From Coptis chinensis (Eukaryota > Streptophyta > Magnoliopsida > Ranunculales > Ranunculaceae): 64,000 nt of DNA. Below, piece after piece: positions 56,352-64,000 of this stretch; within the stretch, counting starts at the first letter, position 1; each line of letters starts with the position of its first letter. The stretch is taken from NCBI GenBank assembly GCA_015680905.1, contig CM027385.1, forward strand, positions 23,256,501-23,320,500, given 5' to 3'. Under the pieces are notes generated by a model that did not search any database, was not told the origin of the DNA, and worked only from the letters and a program-made list of their open reading frames with translations. Both the position numbers and the translations under genes were made by a program.

Positions 56352-56464
56352 GTCAATGCAATCACACTCGGCAAAATGAGACTAGTTAGAACTCCATTTT
56401 TGGTCACTTATTCAAATTTCTCATATTTGCTTGAGGACAAGCAAAATGCTGTTTGGGGGTGGTT
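56352..56464 (+). other. 3' end of D: hairpin and polypurine tract
   Basis: Continuation of the D 3' UTR. A perfect 8-bp stem TTTGCTTG-AGGA-CAAGCAAA lies at 56426-56445, followed by GTTTGGGGGTGG (56451-56462) directly before the 3' LTR. Confidence 0.82.
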
Positions 56465-57990
56465 TGATAAGAGCCCAGAACTGTAGTTTTAACCCCTTAA
56501 CAATATTGTTATTAGACCAATTATGTGATTAATAATATAGGTTTATCACTAATTACGTGCTTTTGAGTATTTTAGGCTTTGGAGTTGAATAAATGTAAAT
56601 TCATTACTAATTAGGCGCTAAAAGGAGCTAAAGGGATTGCTATGAAAGTTCTATGAAGAAAGCCCAAGTTTCATGGAGAAAAAGCCCTTAAAAAGCCCAA
56701 GTCAAAGCTGTTAAGTGAAAGTCAAACCGGATTAGAAAGATGAAGAAAAGTCAACATAACTTCAAAAAGCCATATCTTTGGATTCATACCTCAGATTTGG
56801 GTCCCTTATATATCAAAATGACCGGCTCAGAAAGCTCTTTCCATTGGTTTGGACCTTGACTCGATCAAAGCAGTATAAATTGGTGAAAACTCGTGCTACA
56901 GTAACACGACTAGAATGGGAAGTCTTGGATTCAACAAATTGGGTTTTGGGCTCGATTTTTCGGCCCAAAATATGACTCCTCAGCCCATGCACGAATTTGG
57001 GGATCTAGCTCTTCTATATCAAGAGACAAAAGCTTAGCTCTTAATCTATCTAGATCTAAACCTAGTTCTAGTTGATAAAATTTAGTTTTGTAATATATAA
57101 TTAGTTTTAATTGATTAAATTAGTTTATATAGATTAATCTAGTTAGTTGTCAATTTTATTAGTTGTGAGAACAAGTTTTGAATTTTCGAATAAATTACTT
57201 AGTTATATTTCAATATTTAAATTCGAATTCAATCTTTCATTCATAGATTTAGTTGTTTTAAATTGATAATTAGTATTTATAATCTTTGTTCTATATTAGT
57301 TTAAATTTCAATTGTAATCCATGTTTGAATCTTAGACTATTGTTAATTTAAATTAAGAAAGTTTAATTAGTTATTCAATAATGGCTTTTTTTTACTATTC
57401 CTGTGTTAGAAATGATAGTCTAATGAATTCTAGCTAAACCTCCATTAGATGGGTTTGATGAAGCTTGGATGAAGACTTGATGTGTTAGTTAGAATTATTT
57501 CATTTAAGAGTTCAGTCTAGTAGGTTAGTTGATTCGCCATGAGAATGGGTTGAACTTCCTCACATGTTAATTATTAGTTGGTAGAGATTGCCATGAATAA
57601 TTAGGGATCATAATTAATCTTAATTGGTTATGATTGTAATAATCTACACTAGCATATTAGGAATTTATTTAAGTTAAATCAAATCCCCCTAATCTCTTCT
57701 CCATATTATTCTTTATATTTTATTCAATTCATATTCAATTGCTTAGTTAAATTAGTATAAGTTAAATTCATATATTTAGTTTCATAGTATAAATTCACCT
57801 CTCTAACTATTACTCTCACCATTGTTCCCTTGTGTTGATCAATTGATTTCTATTATGTCTTGGTAGTTTAGGAGTGGAACGATTTCGTACTCTATATATT
57901 GCATAAATCTATATGTGAGAGTAGGAAATAAGTAATTGATACTATAAGAATAAGGTTAGAGTAATCTAATTGAGTTTTTGCGGGTTATCA
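56465..57990 (+). repeat. 3' LTR of element D
   Basis: About 1,526 bp from TGATAAGAGCCCAGAACTG to GCGGGTTATCA. Collinear with 33021-34540, with a few percent differences by eye. Confidence 0.9.
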
Positions 57991-59440
57991 AAACCCAGAT
58001 TCCTACTCCCAAATATACGCTGGTGTTTCTTCTGTGATTTTCACCGGACTCCACAACCTAGGGGTCAGCCAGTGTGACATCCTCGGAATTGACCCTGACA
58101 AAGGGAGTCTACTCCTCCGAGACCCATCCCTCAAAGACATCAGCCAATACCGCAGCCCACTCTACCTTCGGCCCCCGCCCAAAGAAAGGAAACCCAAACC
58201 ATCTCCCCTAAAGAAATGAAAAGCGAAACCCACAGCCCATCGGTCATTTGGGTACACCACAAAGATCTCCCGCAGCCAAGCTCTCACCCAAAAGGCCGCA
58301 GCCTCCAAGACTCGTAAGCCCTCCATTGGTTCTATCTCAATCCCCCCTGCTATTGTCCCCAGGTCGTATTCTTCCATAGCTGACTGGGATGACGATTTTG
58401 CCCCCCTACAGGCACCTCTGACAACATGGATGTTACCAAACTCAAGCTGTGGGACAGCGATTTCGACAGTGATGTGCCCGCCGCTGCAACCGCCAAGGGC
58501 CCTCCTGCCAAGAAGGCCAAGGCTAGTGCCCCCACTGCCCTTGCACCTTCCTCTAGACCTTCATCACCGCGACCCTCCACCCGCCGCACTAGCGAAGAGG
58601 CGGTTCAAATTGGTCCCCTGCCTGACTGCCGCAGAACTCTAGCATCCTCAGTTCAAGGCCAGAGACCGCAACGTCACCACGCGTGACTCTACTCTGGATA
58701 ATCCAGCAGTGGCTGCATCTCTCTTCTTCAGCTCCTACCTTCTTAGGGACCAAGCGTATGGGGATTCTGGCTCCTTTGCCTCTGACCGAGCAGCGATATA
58801 CACTGGCTGGGAATGGGTATGCACCCTATCCCTCTCTATTCCCTCTTTATTTTTTACTATTCTCTAACTTGGTATGTCCCTTCAGCTGAGCCTGGAAGTA
58901 GGTTATGTGATTCGCGGTCTAACCAACACCCTAGACGCGTTTGAGTCTGTGAAAGGTGAGATTCACGGTACCACTGGGTGGAAAACGGAATGTGCCCAAC
59001 TTGAGAAGGAAAGGGATGAGGCTCGTATCACTACCCTTAAACATCACAAGGAGCTCCAGCGCGCCGAGGAAGCCTACAAGGACTATATGGCAGGCGTCGC
59101 TTCTCAGCTAGAGAACCAGAGGGAAACCGACAAGGCCGCCGCCCAGGTAGACTTGGAATAGTCGTTGAAAGGTGCCACTGAACACTTCAAAGTCCTTGCT
59201 GCCAATAAGATAGCTCGAGAACTAAATCAACAGCTAGAAGCTCTTACTACCACCGGGCGTCTTCTTCCTGGCCCATCTCTTGCTTTGGTTTCAACTGAAT
59301 CCGCGACCATATCTCCCGCTCCTGAGACGGAAGCTGCTACCATTCCTAGGGTGTCTTCATCCCCTATTGATGTGGACGAATCCATCAACACGGCGGAGGA
59401 GGGCGGTCTGCCAGCTGATGCCTTGGGCGATCCAAAATGA
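57991..59440 (+). pseudogene. Antisense accessory ORF of the Tat element, 3' part (fossil)
   Basis: Plus-strand coding continues after D. It has FTGLHNLGVSQCDILGIDP, a basic Pro-rich stretch (PPPKERKPKPSPLKK), an acidic segment around 58410-58470 (ADWDDDFAP-type, then KLWDSDFDSD) and a Lys/Ala patch AKGPPAKKAKA that looks like a nuclear localisation signal. Ala/Ser/Pro-rich sequence follows. An intron-like GT-AG interval lies near 58816-58887. The C-terminal part is a long predicted coiled coil (ECAQLEKERDEARITTLKHH, ELQRAEEAYKDYM) ending in a Ser/Pro-rich tail (VDESINTAEEGG). This domain order agrees with extra ORFs of Tat elements. Broken in a few places. Confidence 0.6.
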
Positions 59441-59699
59441 AGTGTATCTAAGTTTCACTTTGTCTGTTGGCCTAGCCAGTTGCACAATTGTATCTGATAT
59501 TTTGATACTTTAACTTTTTGGTTTCAACCCCTGGGTTTGGATTTCTGGGTACTCCCAACAGACCACAGTGGGTCTCCATTCCTGTTTAACTTGTGTTTTA
59601 TGAAAACTAATTGCACTCCAAGTGTTCCTCTGTTGTAATGTATTGACACCCTTCCCTAGTTAATTACCACCTTGTTTCACCATGGCGTTCATCCCCTTC
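59441..59699. other. Spacer between antisense ORF and tandem array
   Basis: Untranslated DNA, probably the 3' UTR of the antisense gene; TGTTTTATGAAAACTAATTG and TTGTAATG near 59600-59640 are typical of plant 3' ends. No gene. Confidence 0.4.
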
Positions 59700-60420
59700 C
59701 AATTTGCTTTGGTGAGGTAGGAGGCCGCTGAGTATGCCTGGGCCACTCAGCGAGCCCCCGTAAATTGTCCGCGGAGATGTTGAGGGCCACTCAGCTTGCC
59801 CCCAAGTTGACTAAGGAGATGTTGAGGGTTGCTAAGTAAGCCCGGGCCACTCAGCGTGCCCCCAAGTTAACTAAGGAGATGGTGAGGGCCACTGAGTAAG
59901 CTCGGGCCACTCAGCGTGTCCCCAAGTTGGTCGTGGAGATGGTGAGGGCCACTGAGTAAGCCCGAGCCACTCAGCGTGCCACCAAGTTGGTCGTGGAGAT
60001 GTTGAGGGCAGCTGAGCATGCCCGGGCCACTCAGCTTGCCCCTAAGTTGACTAAGGAGATGTTTACGGCAGCTGAGTAAGCTCGGGCCACTCAGCATGCC
60101 CCCAAGTTGGCCGTGGCGATGTTGAGGGCAGCTGAGCATGCCCCGGCCACTCAGCTTGCCCCCAAGTTGACTAAGGAGATATTGAAGGCCGCTGAGTAAG
60201 CACGGGCCACTCAGCGTGCCCCCAAGTTGGTCGTGGAGATGTTTAGGGTAGCTGAGCATGCCCGGGCCACTCAAATTTCCCCCAAGTTGACTAAAGAGAT
60301 GTTGAGGGCCGCTGAGTAAGCCCGGGCCACTCAACGTGCCCCCAAGTTGAGCGCCGAGATGTTAAGGGCAGCTAAGTATGCCTGGGCCACTCAGCTTGCC
60401 CCCAAATTAACCAAAGAGTC
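59700..60420. repeat. Tandem array, 60-bp unit, 120-bp higher-order period
   Basis: About twelve units of 60 bp. Core: GGGCCACTCAGC, GCCCCCAAGTTG and GAGATGTTGAGGG. From about 59941 to 60420 two unit types alternate. One has GAGTAAGC and GTCGTGGAGAT-like ends; the other has GAGCATGC, CAGCTTGCC and ACTAAGGAGAT. This makes a 120-bp dimer. The period is a multiple of three, so long false ORFs appear on both strands. Retand elements are known for tandem repeats in this region. Confidence 0.92.
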
Positions 60421-60609
60421 AACATTGATGTAGAAACCCTTATGTACTGCTCCTGTCCTAACACACACATGAGCGAATGCACATTCATCAGATGGGAAAA
60501 TTTGGCTATTGCTTTCATTAACATAGTAGCTAACTCAAAATAACATTACAAAGTTCGAATGAAGCAAGTACAATTTTCTTTAATTAAAGCACCCATGACA
60601 AAAGCTACT
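60421..60609. other. Spacer between tandem array and pol
   Basis: No gene. This is the region just downstream of the integrase end in element orientation. Confidence 0.4.
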
Positions 60610-63600
60610 CATGGAATTCTTTCAGCATCTGGACGTTCCACAGCCGCTTGGTGTTCTCCCCTTGGGGTGTCTACAGCCTGTAGGTCCCACCATCCCCGAC
60701 CATCCCTACCTCCACCACGGTGTAAGGTCCCTCCCAGTTGGGTCCCAACTTCTCGACTGTCTCTTCCTTCGTGGTTGGGGTCACCCTCCGAAGTACCCGA
60801 TCTCCCACATGAAATGTTCACGACTTCACCCGCTTGTTATACTGTCTCAGCAACCTGTGGTGATACTTTTCCAATCGGATGCGTGCGTTGTCTCTCCTCT
60901 CCTCGGTGAGGTTTAGTTCTTCAGCCAGTATTTTCTTGTTAACCCCTGCCTCTACCGCCTTAGTTCTGGTCGTCGGAGCCATCATTTCCACCGGTATCAC
61001 TGCCTCCACTCCGTAGGCCATTGTGAAGGGGGATTCTCCTGTAGATGTCCGCGACGTAGTCCGATACGCCCATAATACATGATTTAACTCATCTGCCCAG
61101 CACCCCTTGCGTTCCTCCAACTTTTTCTTTAAATTATCCATGATAACTTTGTTGGACGACTCTGCCTGACCATTCCCCTCCAGATTGTATAGGACTTAAA
61201 ACCCTTGCTTTACTTTATAGGCTTGGAGGAAGGCCTTCACTTTTCCCCCCGTGAACTGAGTGCCATTGTCCACAATGATGGTGTGTGGCAGCCCAAACTG
61301 GCATATTATATTCTCCTATAAAAACTTTCTCACTTGTTCCTTTTTCACCTGCTGTAGGGCTACCCCCTCAACCGATTTCGTAAAATAATCGGTCGCGGCC
61401 AGCATAAACCTCCTTTTGCCACTAGCCAAGGGTAGGGGCCCGACGACATCCAATGCCCACATAGCGAAGGGCCACAGACTAAAGGCCTTGTGTAATGATT
61501 CTGCAGGTGAATGTATCAATGGCGCAAAGGTCTGACATTTTCGGCACCTCTTCGAGTACTCAGTTGCATCTTTCTTCATGTGGGGCCAGCAGTACCATTG
61601 AGATAGCAACCGGTGGGCCATCGCCCTCCCTACCGAGTGGCTTCCACAGTCCCTTTCGTGCACCTCTCCTAACACCTCTCGTGCTTTCTGCAGCCCCAGG
61701 CATCTCAGAAGTGGTCCGCTGACGCTCGGCCGGTATAACTCACCATCTGTCAGAATATATCGATCTCCTTGACCTCTGTTCCATTCTCCTTCTATCACCC
61801 TTATCCCCTGCATCTATCCCCGACAGGAAACTCTTGATGGGTTCAATCCATCCATGCTCTTGTTCAATAGCTAGGTACACATCCTCATCCTCCGCGGTGC
61901 TAGGTTTGCTTAGTACCCTAACCTCAATAGATCTACCCTCTGTCCTAGGGAGTACCGCGGCTACATATGCCAAGGCGTCGGCGTGTATATCTTTTCGAAT
62001 TTTCCTGCCTTTTTTGTACCACCTCTATATACTTGGCCATCCGAGGGCCCCGCGCCTTAAATCCTCCATTAACTTGACATATTACCAAATTAGAATCCGA
62101 ATATACTGTTAGTTCGCGCACCCCCAAATCCATTCCCGCTATCACTGCCTCATACTCAGACTTGTTGTTCGAAGCAACAAAACCCAGTTTCATTGACAAC
62201 TCCAGGCGAGTATTCTCGGAGGTAAACAGCACCACCCCAATTCCATTCCCAGTATCTGTAGCTGATCCATCCGCGAATACCCTCCATCCATTTCGCATGT
62301 CCCACGGATCCAAGGGGTCGTGGTTTTGGTCCGCCTCCTACTCCATAACCATCTCCTCCCCCTAGATGGGGTCCTCGGCAGGAGACTCGGCCAGGAACTC
62401 CGCCATCGCTTGGGCCTTTTCGGTGGTCCTGGCTTGGTACTTGATCTCATAAGAGCTGAGCAGCACGACGCACTTCAACATTCTTCCCGATTTCTCGGCC
62501 TTCAACGTCTTCTTGAGTGGCAAGTTAGTCACCACCACCACAGAATGAGCATCAAAGTATGGTTTCAACTTCAGCGCTGAGAAGACCAGTGCTAGGGAAT
62601 ACTTTTCGATCCTACTGTACCTTGGTTCGGCATCCAACATTGTTTTGCTTTGGAAATACACCGGTCTCTCAGTCTTTCCCACCACCCTTATCAATACCAA
62701 ACTAATAGCACATTCTGACACTCCCAGGTATAAGTACAACTTCTCCTCCTGTCCTGGCTGCGACAGGATCGGGGCCTTGCCCAAATATTCTTTCAACTCC
62801 TGGAATGCCTTTTCACATGCCTCCATTGGAAGTCACTCGTCCTTTTTAATAGTAGATATAAGGGCTGACACTTGTCCGATGACTTGGATATGAATCTATT
62901 AAGTGCTGCGACCTTCCCAGCCAACCTCTGCACTTCCTTCACATTCTGCGGGGACGACATCTCTAGTAAAGCCCTAATCTGATCCGGGTTCGCTTCTATG
63001 CCGCGGTATGTGACTATGTATCCCAGGAATTTCCCGGATGTTACCCCAAATGTGCACTTCTCAGAATTCAACATCAGCTTGTGTCTTCACAATATGGCGA
63101 ATGTCTCTCTTAGCCCCTCCACATGCTCCTTTTCAGTCATACTTTTCTCTACCATGTCGTCTATATAGATCTCCATCTTCTTTCTAATTTTAGCCTCGAA
63201 CATCTTTTCTCCCACTCTCTGAAATGTTGCCCCCGCATTCTTCAGACCAAAAGGCATCTAGGTGTAACAGTACGTACCGCCCTCCACTCTAAACGCCGTC
63301 TTCTCTTGGTCCGGGCCGTACATCACCAACCTGATTGTAGCCCATCGATGCGTCCATGAATGAAAAGAACTTATACTCTGTAGTTTGGTCCACCAACTCA
63401 TCTATCCACGACATCGGGTAACAATCCTTTGGGCACTCTTTGTTGATGTCTGTGAAATCCACGCACATTCTCACTTTCCCGTTCTTTTTAGGCATCGCTA
63501 CCACATTCGATAGCCATTTAGTGAACTTGCATTCGTGGATGATACCTCCATCATTTAGTGTCTTTACCTCCTCCCGAATTCCTTGTGCATACTGTGGTTT

Positions 63601-64000
63601 CATGCTCCTCATTTTCTGCTGGACCGGGCAGGCCCCTTCCTGCATATGTAATCTGTGACATGCAAACTCCGGGGTCCAATCCCACCTAATCCTCGATGGT
63701 CCATGCAAACACATCGCTGTTCTCAGCCAACAAGGCAATCAGTTTTGCCTTCCAATCCTCTGATAAACTTGCCCCTATATTCACAAACCTCTCCTCCTCG
63801 GCTGCTCCGATACTCACAACCTCAATCTCGTCCACTGTGTTGCTCCCGATAAGCGGCCTTTTTTCTTCCGCTGCGATCTGTAATTGCTATGCCAGACTGT
63901 CCCCTACCTCAGGCATCCCTTTACCAGGTGCGGGTACCAGACCCCTAGCTGTCATGGTAGAGGTTCTGAGCCGCAACCTGATCACCCCTTATCTCGTACA
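60610..64000 (-). pseudogene. pol: pol of the Tat/Retand element: RT, RNase H, archaeal-type RNase H, integrase (fossil)
   Basis: Right to left on the minus strand: end of the protease-RT linker, then RT (about 63740-62800) with VAMPKKNGKVRMCVDFTDIN, FFSFMDASMGYNQ, the YIDD catalytic box near 63149-63160 and KCTFGVTSGKFLGYIV. Retroviral-type RNase H follows (about 62826-62362: SECAISLVLIR, PRYSRIEKYSLAL). A second, archaeal-type RNase H is at about 62313-61990 (VFADGSATDTGNGIG, NNKSEYEAVIAG, VYSDSNLVICQV). Then comes integrase (about 61813-60610) with CRKCQTFAP, ALDVVGPLP and a C-terminal ERRDNARIRLEKYHHRLLRQ region. Two RNase H domains are a hallmark of the Tat lineage. Broken in roughly ten places. 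Confidence 0.9.

Larger units (their letters stand above)
33021..57990 (+). mobile_element. Athila-type derivative D, non-autonomous, with E nested inside
   Basis: Own sequence is 33021-41365 plus 56347-57990, about 10 kb; 41366-56346 is element E. Parts in order: 5' LTR (33021-34540), primer site (34543-34555), leader with GC array, an unusual zinc-knuckle ORF region (35858-37424), tail, ORF3 (38789 to about 39680), long 3' UTR, hairpin and polypurine tract, 3' LTR (56465-57990). No RT, RNase H or integrase is seen. Target duplication is GAACC/AAACC (33016-33020, 57991-57995). The two LTRs differ by a few percent by eye, suggesting an insertion on the order of a few million years ago. Coding parts are broken at several places. 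Confidence 0.85.
57991..64000 (-). mobile_element. Tat/Retand-type element, right segment (fossil)
   Basis: Continuation of the minus-strand Tat element after D. Left to right: second part of the antisense ORF (57991-59440), 60-bp tandem array (59700-60420), spacer, then pol on the minus strand (integrase from about 60610 through RT to the window edge). Upstream pol, gag and the 5' LTR should lie right of the window. Dual RNase H, the tandem array and the antisense ORF downstream of pol together match the Retand group of the Tat lineage. Broken in about ten places. Confidence 0.82.

Noticed and set aside
59867-60334. 155-residue minus-strand open frame, rich in LSGPGLLSG-type repeats
   Set aside because: It is a by-product of the 60-bp tandem array: 60 is a multiple of three, so frames stay open. 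No gene-like start or composition.
59700-60420. Regular repeats considered as a CRISPR array
   Set aside because: Units are contiguous without unique spacers and sit inside a plant retroelement.

Overview
The window is intergenic DNA from a large, repeat-rich plant genome, almost certainly a dicot. It has no recognisable host gene, no rRNA or tRNA gene, no CRISPR array and no bacterial-type signal. Plant-restricted retroelement clades supply the evidence: Athila-type Ty3/gypsy elements with a tRNA-Asp-type primer site and extra ORFs after pol, a Tat/Retand-type Ty3/gypsy element with two RNase H domains and an antisense ORF, a chromovirus, a Ty1/copia LTR with a tRNA-iMet primer site, and a CACTA DNA transposon. 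The species cannot be read from the sequence. Retand-like structure was first described in Silene, but related Tat elements are widespread.

The layout is a deep nest around a small chromovirus core (18309-19940). Leftwards, each insertion shows only its right half. A minus-strand copia element (17521-18308) cuts the chromovirus, CACTA DNA (13185-17520) cuts the copia leader, Athila element B (4507-13184, minus) cuts the CACTA, and Athila element A (1-4506, minus) cuts B. Rightwards, Athila-like element F (19941-26370, minus) cuts the chromovirus integrase. It is followed by a palindrome of two inverted LTR fragments (26371-28453) and Athila element C (28454-31152, plus). C is cut by a minus-strand Tat/Retand element (31153-33020 and 57991-64000), which is cut by Athila derivative D (33021-57990). 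D is cut by Athila element E (41366-56346), which has both LTRs and a perfect 5-bp target duplication (ATATG). Most missing halves should lie just outside the window.

All coding regions are fossils. E is structurally the most complete: LTR, primer site, leader, gag, protease, RT, RNase H, integrase, two extra ORFs (ORF2, ORF3), 3' UTR, LTR. B and D look non-autonomous: no RT or integrase is seen in either, and D carries an unusual ORF with two CCHC zinc knuckles. The Tat element carries, downstream of pol, a 60-bp tandem array with a 120-bp higher-order period and an intron-containing antisense ORF.

The most interesting signals are modules shared by the Athila-type elements: (i) a hairpin with an AGGA loop and compensating stem changes just before polypurine tracts, and polypurine tracts repeated inside the element after pol, ORF2 and ORF3; (ii) degenerate GAGCGC-type GC-rich arrays present both in the 5' leader and again before ORF3; (iii) a TATA-like site plus CT-rich leader before ORF3, and a GT-AG intron-like interval just after it; (iv) ORF2 and ORF3 that look like diverged copies of one another rather than envelope genes. 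Coordinates of LTR ends come from TGATAA...TTATCA-type termini read by eye; divergence and age statements are eye estimates.
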